From Planctomycetaceae bacterium (GTDB lineage Bacteria; Planctomycetota; Planctomycetia; Pirellulales; Thermoguttaceae), in NCBI GenBank assembly GCA_031267635.1, contig JAIRYX010000455.1, positions 1-21,085 of the forward strand: a stretch of 21,085 nt of DNA, written 5' to 3'. The notes under the pieces are model-generated. The model had not been told where the DNA came from and did not search any database. It saw only the letters and a program-made list of their open reading frames with translations. Numbering within the stretch: the stretch's first letter is position 1; each line of letters starts with the position of its first letter. The position numbers and the translations under genes are program-made. This document shows positions 1 to 6,730 of this stretch, in pieces.

Positions 1-2
1 TG

Positions 3-70
3 TAGTACAAAGTCACGCAATTTCACTTGACCTTTTTCATATCAAGAGAAATTGAGGAACTTCGTAGTAG
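3..70. repeat. Short inverted-repeat element, family 1, copy 1
   Basis: This is a roughly 68-bp imperfect palindrome. Its left end (ACAAAGTCACGCAATTTC) matches the reverse complement of its right end (ACGAAGTTCCTCAATTTC) at most positions. The same element occurs in the opposite orientation at 8279-8379, and its left end alone occurs at 1786-1811. No coding sequence lies inside it. The shape is that of a MITE or REP-like element; no mobilising gene is visible in the window. Confidence 0.6.
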
Positions 71-76
71 GGACTC

Positions 77-140
77 AAGGGACTTATGAGACAATTGAGA
101 TATTGTTTCCCAATATCCCAATTTGTCTTTCTCGTCCCTT
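77..140. other. Long stem-loop downstream of the DUF1559 gene
   Basis: A 64-base hairpin is visible: outer stem AAGGGAC/GTCCCTT, a 4x4 internal loop, an inner stem of about 17 pairs with one mismatch and one bulge, and a 5-base loop (TTTCC). It begins about 44 bases past the DUF1559 stop on the minus strand. A loose T-rich stretch follows it on the plus strand, but no clear T-tract follows on the minus strand. It may act as a transcript end or RNA stabiliser, or be another palindromic repeat; the sequence alone does not decide. Confidence 0.4.
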
Positions 141-183
141 TTGTCTTTACAATTTTTCGCTATCAAATAACATTCACCATCCA

Positions 184-1484
184 TCACGGAATCGCAACGC
201 TTTCACCGGCAGACGCAGTACCGAGCGCCCCCCAAACTCCATGAATGGACGCACTTTTGTACAACCTGTAATTGTCGCCGGTCAAGCCGGTAGCGGTTGT
301 CGGCACAACTGCCGGATCGCCTGCACTGATAGTTTCGGTAATGAAATGCGTCGAACCGTCGCAAAACACGGCATTGACTCCGCCTGTATGATAACTGCTC
401 GCTGTCGGCAATGCCCAATCACCGTTAGAACGAACACAGGAAACAGAATTCGGCGGCAAAATCGTGTAAAACGCCGTATGATGACAACCGGTTGCCGCCG
501 TCCATCTGTTGCCGATTCCAAAGCTCGCATGTGTATAAGTCGGGTTGATCATTCCCGCTCCGACGATTTTGTTATAGCAGATGTTAGGGCTATCAAAAGA
601 ACCGGCAACGTCACCGCTCCCGAACACTGCCATTGCGCCTTTGATTTTCGCTGCACCGCCGCCGGCGTTTACTGAAACACAAATTTCCGAAACAAGAATT
701 GTATTGCTTGTTCCGTCCGTAGCACCGGATATTCCGCGTTGGTTGCCGGTATCGCCTCGTGCAGCAGCGACGCTTCCCGGCGAACCTTTACAACCGCTCA
801 CAAAGGCGCCGCGATCCTGAATTCCCCAAAATTCATAACCTTTAATATCGCCGCGATTACAATGGTAATTTGTCGGAGCAAACGTCAATGAGCCGTCCGT
901 GCGGACGATAGCATTTGAATCCGACGGGCAAACAAATGTCGGAACACGTTGTGACGCAACTTCTTGGCAACCCCACGATGCCATAGACGTTTTAGTGGTA
1001 TCGTTGAGATAATCTATCATCATGGAGTAAAGTGAAGTTCCTTCTGTAAAAGGAAGCAACCAAACCAGATAAGAGTTTTCTATTCCGACGGCGAGCCGAC
1101 CTGCCGGAACCAACGCATAATCGTTGATCGCATTGGGAAAACGTTCGTGAACATCGTGAAAGTTGTGGCACGCCAAACCAATTTGTTTTTGATGGTTGCT
1201 GCACTGCATCCGTCTTGCCGCTTCCCGCGCAGCTTGGACAGCAGGCAATAGAAGCGCGATCAAAATTCCGATGATCGCAATCACCACGAGTAATTCGACA
1301 AGCGTAAAAGCTCGACGAACAAAAGATTTTTTTCCAAATCGGGCAGAAATGCACGCAATAATACGGGCAAAAAAGAGTAAAATCGCACATAAGATATGGC
1401 GATTTATCCATTTTGTGTACCCCCCCCCCCTGATATATTTTGATGCAATCCAAGAAAATCAAACGCTTTGTTTAGCTTTTTCAT
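184..1484 (-). CDS. DUF1559 prepilin-like protein, 5' end broken by a poly-G frameshift
   Basis: This is a DUF1559 family protein, a group of type IV pilin-like/pseudopilin proteins typical of planctomycetes. A class III prepilin leader (RRAFTLVELLVVIAIIGIL) is followed by the family signature ALLLPAVQAAREAARRMQC. Near the C-terminus is the H-X9-DG motif (HTGGVNAVFCDG). The continuous frame with a permitted start begins only at GTG 1287, inside the hydrophobic leader, and would lose the cleavage site. Upstream, AAGGAG (1498-1493) sits 8 bases before ATG 1484, which opens MKKLNKAFDFLGLHQNIS and then enters 11 Gs (1430-1420). As written that frame stops after 26 codons. With 9 or 12 Gs it joins the DUF1559 frame, giving about 433 residues for 12 Gs. 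No ATG, GTG or TTG exists in the DUF1559 frame between the preceding stop and 1287, which supports the upstream start. The cause may be phase variation, a real mutation, or a sequencing error in the homopolymer. Confidence 0.8.
1420..1430 (-). repeat. Homopolymer of 11 C (poly-G on the coding strand)
   Basis: Eleven consecutive C on the plus strand lie between the probable start codon (1484) and the pilin-like leader of the DUF1559 gene. Its length sets the reading frame: 9 or 12 restores the full protein, whereas 10 or 11 truncates it. Tracts of this kind are classic slipped-strand phase-variation sites, and they are also a common place for sequencing errors. Confidence 0.7.
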
Positions 1485-1574
1485 CGCTGAAACTCCTTCA
1501 TTTTAAGTTTTTTTGAAATTTGTTGACAAAAACCACTGCGATTTTTATCAAAACAACTAACTTTATTAATTGCT

Positions 1575-1602
1575 ATTATACATCAGGGTTTGGAATCTTC
1601 AA
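1575..1602 (-). promoter_or_regulatory. Probable sigma-70-type promoter of the DUF1559 gene
   Basis: On the minus strand, TTGAAG (1602-1597) is separated by 16 bases from a consensus TATAAT (1580-1575). This would start a transcript near 1567 with a leader of about 80 bases to ATG 1484. Its placement and orientation fit the ribosome-binding site at 1498-1493. Confidence 0.4.
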
Positions 1603-1740
1603 AGGGGAATGTGGGATATTTTAAAAATTTTAAAATATTTTGTAACTCTTTAGTCGCCCTGATTTTTTTGCCTTTGGGCATTGACTTGGTTTTGCGAATT
1701 TGCTGTTCTATTCTATATTGAGCAGATTTTGGTGACATTT

Positions 1741-1780
1741 CAGTTGCCCAGGGCGGATTGATTTGGCTTGGGAAACTGAT
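1741..1780. repeat. Degenerate family 2 repeat (CAGTTGCCCA...TTGGGAAACTGA)
   Basis: CAGTTGCCCA and TTGGGAAACTGA form an imperfect inverted repeat around GCGGATTGATTTGGC. The same core is found at 8386-8429, next to GGGCAACTGAATAGTTAC. The outer GTAACTATT ends of the complete family are missing here. It lies directly beside a family 1 fragment, as the 8.4-kb copy also does. Confidence 0.45.
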
Positions 1781-1785
1781 GCCAT

Positions 1786-1811
1786 ACTACAAAGTCACGC
1801 AATTGCACTTG
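1786..1811. repeat. Family 1 repeat, left-end fragment
   Basis: ACTACAAAGTCACGCAATTG plus CACTTG matches the left end of the family 1 element at positions 5-29, with one base changed. The rest of the element is absent and a family 3 palindrome begins two bases later. This suggests one element inserted into, or recombined with, another. Confidence 0.5.
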
Positions 1812-1813
1812 GG

Positions 1814-1901
1814 GAACTTCTCAAAACCTCATTTTCAACAAATGCGACCGTTGAAAAATAAGGGCATAAGAAATATTTGGGGGAGGTTTTGGGAATTTCT
1901 C
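1814..1901. repeat. Family 3 inverted-repeat element, copy 1
   Basis: This 88-bp palindromic element has ends GAACTTCTCAAAACCTC and GAGGTTTTGGGAATTTC. Its internal text (ATTTTCAACAAATGCGACCG, then TTGAAAAATAAGGGC) matches the reverse complement of the element at 16041-16137 almost base for base. The remainder of the spacer between this element and the truB stop (1902-2003) holds nothing recognised except ATCGCTGAAACTCC (1963-1976), which also occurs over the DUF1559 ribosome-binding site. Confidence 0.6.
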
Positions 1902-2003
1902 TAAAGCACTTCGGACGCTCTTTTTCAAAAGTTTCATCTGCCCCAGAAGATCCGTTCCATTTATCGCTGAAACTCCAAACTTACCAATATGCATTCACGG
2001 CAA

Positions 2004-3038
2004 TCAGAAATTTTTCTTAATCCGCAACAGAAATGTCTCATCAAGCTCCAACAGCGAAATCAATTTTTGTTCCGGCGAAAATGCGGCGATGAGGCGGTGT
2101 TCACAATGATTATTATTGTTAGTTGATGATAAAAAATCTGGCAATACGAAATCTTTGAGATGAATTTGCTGTCCATATCGGATTTGTTGAACCAAATGTT
2201 CCGTCAAATTTATTCGTGGTAAATGTGCCGCGCCGGTTTCGGTCGGCAATAAATACTCCAACCATTTTTCTTTGTTGGGATCGTCAAAAATTGTCGGCGG
2301 GACTGCATTTTCAAGCCGAAATTCACCGATTCGTTCGCGTGTCAGTGCGGTCATAATTGCTCCGTTTCCAACAGATTCGCCAATGTCACGCCCCAGCGAA
2401 CGGATATAAGTTCCTGAACCGCATTCGATAGAAAGACGAAAGAGAGGGTATTGATATTCAAGAATGCCTATTTTATAAATTGTAATCTTACGCGGCTGAA
2501 GTTCCGGTTCGATTCCTTGCCGTGCGAGGTTATAGGAACGTTGACCGCCAACTTTCAGAGCGGAGAAAATCGGCGGACGTTGCAAAATTTTTCCAACAAA
2601 CTTCGCCGCCGCTTGTTGTAATTCGTGAAACGTTGGTTGCGGCGGCGCGACAATCTCTCGAATATTTCCTTCAATGTCTTCCGTATCGCTAATCGCTCCC
2701 AATCGAAATTCCGCCGTATATTGTTTGGGAAGCGTTTGTATCGCTTCCACTAATTTTGTCGCCTCGCCGACGCATGCGATCAACACGCCGTTTGCCAACG
2801 GATCAAGCGTTCCGGCATGTCCAACTCGCGGTGTTTTGCGTTGTTGTAAGACGCGAAGCATTTCCGCAGAATCCAAAGAAGTTTGGCAAGTGACTTCTTG
2901 CTGTAACAACTCAAGCTGACGTTTATGGTGAAATTTTACGGCATATTGCAGCCGATTGAGAGTTGCGCGTGACGATTCGCCGTGCGGTTTTTTCAAGACA
3001 AGGATGCCCGATGGATAAAATCTGTCGATAGCCGTCAT
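2004..3038 (-). CDS. truB: tRNA pseudouridine(55) synthase TruB
   Basis: TruB isomerises uridine 55 in the T-arm of tRNAs to pseudouridine in the cytoplasm. The N-terminal motif GILVLKKPHGESS (residues 11-23) and the catalytic motif GHAGTLDPLANGVL (73-86), with nucleophile Asp79, are clear. The following YTAEFRLGAISDTEDIEG is typical of the family, and the last ~70 residues look like the C-terminal PUA-type region. The protein is 344 residues. The gap between the KP..SS motif and the catalytic motif is about 30 residues longer than in E. coli TruB, where the catalytic Asp is residue 48. I chose ATG 3038, which lies one base after the TAA of the upstream gene (TAA-A-ATG), implying coupling by reinitiation. 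An in-frame TTG at 3077 would add 13 residues that overlap the upstream gene. No good Shine-Dalgarno precedes ATG 3038. Confidence 0.93.
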   Translation of the reverse strand: MTAIDRFYPSGILVLKKPHGESSRATLNRLQYAVKFHHKRQLELLQQEVTCQTSLDSAEMLRVLQQRKTPRVGHAGTLDPLANGVLIACVGEATKLVEAIQTLPKQYTAEFRLGAISDTEDIEGNIREIVAPPQPTFHELQQAAAKFVGKILQRPPIFSALKVGGQRSYNLARQGIEPELQPRKITIYKIGILEYQYPLFRLSIECGSGTYIRSLGRDIGESVGNGAIMTALTRERIGEFRLENAVPPTIFDDPNKEKWLEYLLPTETGAAHLPRINLTEHLVQQIRYGQQIHLKDFVLPDFLSSTNNNNHCEHRLIAAFSPEQKLISLLELDETFLLRIKKNF

Positions 3039-3039
3039 T

Positions 3040-4086
3040 TTATGCCGATTGATATTTTTCAAGTTTTTCCCGATCAATTTCTATACCGAGACCTTCGCCG
3101 GATGTAAGATGAAATAATCCATCTGAAATATAAAACGGTTCTTTCAAAATGTTTTGCTCAGAAAATTGCACAGGATATTCCAGTCCCAAAGCGGCGGAAA
3201 GCGAGCTTGCCGCAAAATGAGCCATAGCCGCAAAAGCCGGACCAACAGAATCATTCGCATTGACTACCAATTGAATGTCGGCGGCTTCGGCAATAATGGC
3301 ACATTTTTTCATTTCCAGTAAACTGCCGATTCGTTGCGGTTCAAATGCCAACCGTGAAATATGTCCAAAATGCGTCGCATCAAGAACATTACGCACGGAA
3401 CGAATTGCCAATCGCACGCCAAGCATAATATCAGTTTGCCCTTGCATTCGAGCAACGTCTTTCAACGACGGTTCGCGCAACGGATCAATAAATATCGAAA
3501 CGTTGCATTTTTCGAGTTCTGCAAGAAGTTTTAGAGAATCGTTCCATTCATATTTTTCTCCTGCGTCAACGCGGATTTCAACGCGGTTTCTTACCGTTTC
3601 GTGAAGTTTTCTAATAACCGCAATATCGTAATCCAAGAGACCGGTCAACGGCAAAAGCTGCCAATAATAACCGCAATGAGCAAGCTCCTGCGACATTTGA
3701 ATCAGTTCATCGAAATTTGTCCCGATGAGTTTCGCTGTGATAGGAACATGTTTCCGATATCCGCCGCCCCATAATCGGCAAAGCGGTTGTTTACACCATC
3801 GTCCCATCATATCCCAACACGCCATTTCAAGACCGCATCGGATTGATTCGGACGGCAATAATTTCAGATGAACAAATTCTTCAATATCGAAAACGTTTCG
3901 ACCGGATAAAATCGGCAGCAACTGATTGCGAAGCGGCAAAAGTTCATCTTGCCGCAAAGCAACATGAACCGCCTCGCCCCATCCTTCAACGCCGGTATGC
4001 GATACAAGCCGAATAATCAACGACCGTACATTGCTCACCGCCGTTGAAACAGCCAGTGAAAAAAACTCCAAATCGCGGATAATCAT
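3040..4086 (-). CDS. Enolase-superfamily (mandelate racemase/muconate lactonizing-like) protein, divergent active site
   Basis: The protein is 348 residues, the usual length for this superfamily. An N-terminal capping domain (GVEGWGEA, 32-39; GLEMACWDMMGRW, 85-97) precedes a TIM-barrel-like part ending in a region resembling RIGSLLEMKKCAIIAEAADI (252-271). Typical members bind Mg2+ through three acidic residues and use a KxK motif or similar acid/base groups. Here an Asp is present in RVDAG (174). The expected KxK strand reads YWQLLPLTG (141-149), the second acidic ligand position reads FIDPLREP (199-206), and the third reads LGVRL (222-226) instead of a D/E. It may therefore be non-catalytic, or use an unusual site. 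It is the first gene of a two-gene unit with truB. No close functional family (such as dipeptide epimerase or o-succinylbenzoate synthase) can be assigned by eye. Confidence 0.75.
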   Translation of the reverse strand: MIIRDLEFFSLAVSTAVSNVRSLIIRLVSHTGVEGWGEAVHVALRQDELLPLRNQLLPILSGRNVFDIEEFVHLKLLPSESIRCGLEMACWDMMGRWCKQPLCRLWGGGYRKHVPITAKLIGTNFDELIQMSQELAHCGYYWQLLPLTGLLDYDIAVIRKLHETVRNRVEIRVDAGEKYEWNDSLKLLAELEKCNVSIFIDPLREPSLKDVARMQGQTDIMLGVRLAIRSVRNVLDATHFGHISRLAFEPQRIGSLLEMKKCAIIAEAADIQLVVNANDSVGPAFAAMAHFAASSLSAALGLEYPVQFSEQNILKEPFYISDGLFHLTSGEGLGIEIDREKLEKYQSA

Positions 4087-4179
4087 TCTAGGAAAATTCT
4101 AAAAATTGTATCAATTGATGAATTTGTTTTCGATGTTATGTTTGTTTTCTTTTGGGAATATTTCGTGTAGATTCTTGTT

Positions 4180-4202
4180 TTCAGCATTAATTTCATGCTG
4201 AA
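4180..4202. promoter_or_regulatory. 8-bp inverted repeat in a divergent intergenic region
   Basis: TTCAGCAT and ATGCTGAA form a perfect inverted repeat around a 7-base spacer. It lies between the start of the minus-strand enolase-like gene (4086) and the plus-strand small ORF (4295), a place where a regulator could act on both. No hexamers good enough to call a promoter were found nearby. Function is inferred from position only. Confidence 0.3.
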
Positions 4203-4294
4203 TTGGTTGAAAAGCTTGGTTCATCCGACAAGTTCATGCCTTATTCGTTAGCGATTAAAAACGCGAACAAGCTACTACAATAAAAGGAGCTAAA

Positions 4295-4414
4295 ATGTCC
4301 GTTAGAAACATATTATATCACATGCTTGGAATTCGTGGATACCGGTTGATGAAAAAACCTTATGCCGATGAATGGATTCAAAAACGGACAAAGGAACAAG
4401 CGAACATCCCATGA
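4295..4414 (+). CDS. Small protein, 39 residues, unknown
   Basis: ATG 4295 is preceded by a strong AAGGAG (4284-4289) at 5-base spacing. The frame reads MSVRNILYHMLGIRGYRLMK and continues to a TGA at 4412-4414. It is basic, with no signal peptide or membrane segment. I do not recognise it. The good ribosome-binding site is the main support. It sits 277 bases before rhaB and could be a leader ORF of that transcript or an independent small gene. It could also be a decayed remnant of a longer gene. Confidence 0.42.
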   Translation: MSVRNILYHMLGIRGYRLMKKPYADEWIQKRTKEQANIP

Positions 4415-4482
4415 GCAATCAGGTGAACATTATGGTTCTATTCCGAAAATGGATTGATACTCTGAAAGCGACTCGTAAATGA
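4411..4482 (+). CDS. Possible second tiny ORF, 23 residues, overlapping the first
   Basis: ATG 4411 overlaps the TGA of the 39-residue ORF in the classic ATGA arrangement and runs MSNQVNIMVLFRKWIDTLKA to TGA 4482. It has no ribosome-binding site of its own and would depend on translational coupling. At this length, chance is a serious alternative. The remaining spacer to rhaB (4483-4691) contains weak traces of the CACAAAGACGCC-type repeat seen complete at 6231-6310 (CACAAAAGACGCCAAA near 4503) and two direct CGATCATTG copies near 4538 and 4577, but no recognised gene. Confidence 0.2.
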   Translation: MSNQVNIMVLFRKWIDTLKATRK

Positions 4483-4691
4483 AACCAATCGTTCCAATTT
4501 TTCACAAAAGACGCCAAATGGGGGGTGGTATTCAAAAGCGATCATTGGTAATATTTATGTAGTATAAGTTTCTCATAAAACGATCATTGACCAACATCAA
4601 CCCGAAACTGGTATTGAAACTTATTTTTGATCCTTCGTGTCTCCTTGGTAAAATATTTTGAAAAGTATCTCTAGAAAGAATTAAAAGAATT

Positions 4692-6176
4692 ATGGTGAAA
4701 AAATCGTATTTGGCAATCGACATGGGAGCGTCGAGCGGGCGGCATATTGTCGGGCATTTCGATGGGGAACGTTTAACGCTTGAAGAAGTTTACCGATTTG
4801 AAAACGGCTCTATTGAAATGGCGGGAAATCTGTTTTGGAATTTTCCCGGTCAATGGGGGCATGTTGTCGCCGGATTGCAGGCGGTCGGTGCGTTGTACGG
4901 CTCTGGTATTGTCAGCGTCGGCATAGACACTTGGGGCGTGGACTTTGGACTGCTCGGACGGAACGACACATTACTGGGGATTCCGCTTTGTTACCGCGAC
5001 CCGCGAACCGACGGGATAATGGAACGCGCATTTCAAACCGTTTCTCGCGATGAAATTTTTGCGCAAACCGGCTTGCAGTTTATACAAATCAATACGCTCT
5101 ACCAACTTCTCGCAATGAAATGGGCAAATTCCCCGATTCTCGAACAAGCGGAATCGTTTTTGATGATGCCGGATTTGTTTCATTGGTTGATGTCGGGCGT
5201 GAAAGCCAACGAATTTTCCAACGCGACAACAACGCAATGTTATAATCCGCAGACCGGCGGCTGGGCAACGTCGCTTCTTGAAAAATTCGGACTGCCGTCG
5301 CAAATTTTCGCGACAGTCGCGCAGCCAGGAACAACGCTCGGTAAATTGACGGCTTCGGTCGCTAAAAATACCGGACTTTCGGCGGCAAACGTTGTCCTTC
5401 CCGGCACGCACGACACGGCAAGCGCGGTCATGGCGGCGCCGATCTCCCGTTCGTCCGGTCAAACCGATTGGTGTTACATTAGTCTTGGAACATGGGCGTT
5501 GATGGGAATCGAAACCGAAAAGCCGATTATCAATGAAACTGCCGCAAAATTCAATTTCACCAACGAAGGCGGCGTTGGCAACACAACACGGGTTTTGAAA
5601 AACATTAGCGGACTTTGGCTCGTTCAGGAATGCCGGCGCAATTGGAATCAAAACGGACGCAATTGGGAGTGGGAACATCTGAACGCGCTTGCGGCAAACG
5701 CCGCGGAATTGGCGTCGTTGATCGATCCTGATGATCGGGATTTTCTTTCGCCGACCGATATGCCGGAAGCGATCCGAAAATATACGGCGAGAACCGAACA
5801 AACCGTGCCGGATTCGGAAGGGGCGATTTTACGTTGCGCGTTGGAAAGCATCGCGCTAAAATTCCGTTATACGCTTGAAATGTGCGAATCGTTAATCGGA
5901 CGAAAGATCGAAACGATTCACATTGTCGGCGGAGGCACGAAAAATCGCCAACTCTGCCAAGCGGCGGCAAATGCTTGCGGACGGCGGGTGGTCGCGGGAC
6001 CGGTGGAAGCGACGGCAATCGGAAATTTAATGATGCAAGCGGTCGCGTCGGGCGACGTGGGCGGAATCCAACAAGCCCGCGAAGTGATCCGCAACAGTTT
6101 TGAAACGACTGAATATTTTCCGCAAAATGTGGACGCTTGGCAAAACGCTTACGGACGATTTTTGAAACTACTGTAA
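4692..6176 (+). CDS. rhaB: Rhamnulokinase
   Basis: RhaB phosphorylates L-rhamnulose to L-rhamnulose 1-phosphate with ATP, the second step of classical L-rhamnose breakdown. It is a FGGY-type sugar kinase of 494 residues, the normal size. The N-terminal phosphate-binding loop reads AIDMGASSGR (8-17), followed by GIDTWGVDFGLL (77-88), the catalytic region GTHDTASAV (238-246, with probable catalytic Asp241), SLGTWALMGIE (264-274), and the C-terminal adenosine-binding stretch VGGGTKNRQLCQAAANACGR. The pattern TWGVDFGLL together with GTHDTASA is characteristic of rhamnulokinases rather than xylulo- or glycerol kinases. The start at ATG 4692 matches the family N-terminus; its ribosome-binding site is weak (AGAAAG). 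RhaT lies 2.5 kb downstream on the same strand. The isomerase and aldolase are outside the window. Confidence 0.93.
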   Translation: MVKKSYLAIDMGASSGRHIVGHFDGERLTLEEVYRFENGSIEMAGNLFWNFPGQWGHVVAGLQAVGALYGSGIVSVGIDTWGVDFGLLGRNDTLLGIPLCYRDPRTDGIMERAFQTVSRDEIFAQTGLQFIQINTLYQLLAMKWANSPILEQAESFLMMPDLFHWLMSGVKANEFSNATTTQCYNPQTGGWATSLLEKFGLPSQIFATVAQPGTTLGKLTASVAKNTGLSAANVVLPGTHDTASAVMAAPISRSSGQTDWCYISLGTWALMGIETEKPIINETAAKFNFTNEGGVGNTTRVLKNISGLWLVQECRRNWNQNGRNWEWEHLNALAANAAELASLIDPDDRDFLSPTDMPEAIRKYTARTEQTVPDSEGAILRCALESIALKFRYTLEMCESLIGRKIETIHIVGGGTKNRQLCQAAANACGRRVVAGPVEATAIGNLMMQAVASGDVGGIQQAREVIRNSFETTEYFPQNVDAWQNAYGRFLKLL

Positions 6177-6180
6177 TAAG

Positions 6181-6361
6181 GTAACTATTCAGTCGCCTCG
6201 TGCGGATTTATACTCATCACACTTTAAAATTTTTCTCTCACAAAGACGCCAAGGACACAGAGGGATTCTAAAAAATAACTTCTTTGCGCCTCCGTGCCTT
6301 TGTGAGAAAACATAAATTGAAGGGAATTTTAGTCTATTTGGCTGGGCGACTGAATAGTTAC
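6181..6361. repeat. Family 2 element with perfect 17-bp inverted ends, containing another repeat
   Basis: The element begins GTAACTATTCAGTCGCC (6181-6197) and ends with its exact reverse complement GGCGACTGAATAGTTAC (6345-6361), for a total of 181 bp. Other copies or part-copies with the same ends are at 10403-10457, 8386-8429 and 12711-12722. The shorter ones are about 55 bp, so this one appears to have gained about 125 bp. It contains a different, self-complementary repeat at 6231-6310. It starts 4 bases after the rhaB stop. The GTAA termini recall IS66-type ends, but that link is a guess. Confidence 0.65.
6231..6310. repeat. Inner inverted repeat (TTTTCTCTCACAAAG...CTTTGTGAGAAAA)
   Basis: Eighty bases with complementary arms: TTTTCTCTCACAAAGACGCC on the left, and GCGCCTCCGTGCCTTTGTG with GAGAAAA on the right. 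It sits wholly inside the family 2 element at 6181-6361. Spacer text near 4503 and 4635 (CACAAAAGACGCCAAA, CCTTCGTGTCTCCTTGG) resembles a decayed copy of the same repeat upstream of rhaB. Confidence 0.5.
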
Positions 6362-6420
6362 GATTTGAGAAACAAATCCGATTTATCCGCAAAGTTTTCC
6401 AAAACTGTCGCGGTCTTTAC

Positions 6421-6520
6421 CAGAGCCGTCATGGTGTACCATGAAGCTTTCGGGGTGTACCACGGAGCCGTCGGGGTGCACCCCAGAGCCGCCGGGGTGT
6501 ACCCCAGAGCCGCCGGAGCG
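6421..6520. repeat. Tandem repeat, 21-bp unit, about four copies
   Basis: Units at 6431-6451, 6452-6472, 6473-6493 and 6494-6514 follow the pattern GGGGTGTACCCCAGAGCCGCC with a few changes, and partial units lie on both sides. Each unit can form a GGGGT/ACCCC mini-hairpin. One forward frame reads repeated GCTPEPP heptads, but that ORF has no ribosome-binding site and runs into plain intergenic text, so I do not call a gene. The remainder of the spacer (6521-6730) holds nothing else I recognise apart from the phosphatase ribosome-binding site. Confidence 0.6.
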
Positions 6521-6730
6521 TTCCATCAATGAGTTTCCGAATCCTCAAAACGCTTGCGGGATATTCACTAAACTATTATCAATAAACAATTTAGTGAAGT
6601 GGAAAACGAAAATTCAATTAGAAAGAGTATGATTATCCTTGCTCAAACAGAAAAGATGGATAAAATAACAACAGTAAGTTTTTACAAACATTCTGCTGTT
6701 CCTGTCAAAGATTACCTTATGGAGTTCCAA

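Noticed and set aside
52..675. Plus-strand 207-codon ORF at the left edge
   Set aside because: It lies antisense to the well-supported DUF1559 gene, has no ribosome-binding site and shows arginine/cysteine-rich composition typical of a shadow frame.
992..1462. Minus-strand 156-codon ORF overlapping the DUF1559 5' end
   Set aside because: It is the frame reached with the wrong homopolymer length; downstream of the leader it encodes nothing family-like.
1523..1528. TTGACA on the plus strand as a promoter
   Set aside because: No acceptable -10 at normal spacing and no plus-strand gene follows.
4971..5801. 276-codon ORF antisense to rhaB
   Set aside because: Shadow frame of the strongly supported kinase, low-complexity basic composition, no start signal.
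6181..6361. Insertion sequence of the IS66 type
   Set aside because: Only GTAA-like ends are suggestive; the element is 181 bp with no transposase, so it is described as a repeat.
6441..6632. 63-codon ORF with GCTPEPP repeats
   Set aside because: No ribosome-binding site, and the repeat is better explained as a 21-bp tandem DNA repeat; the rest of the ORF is spacer sequence.
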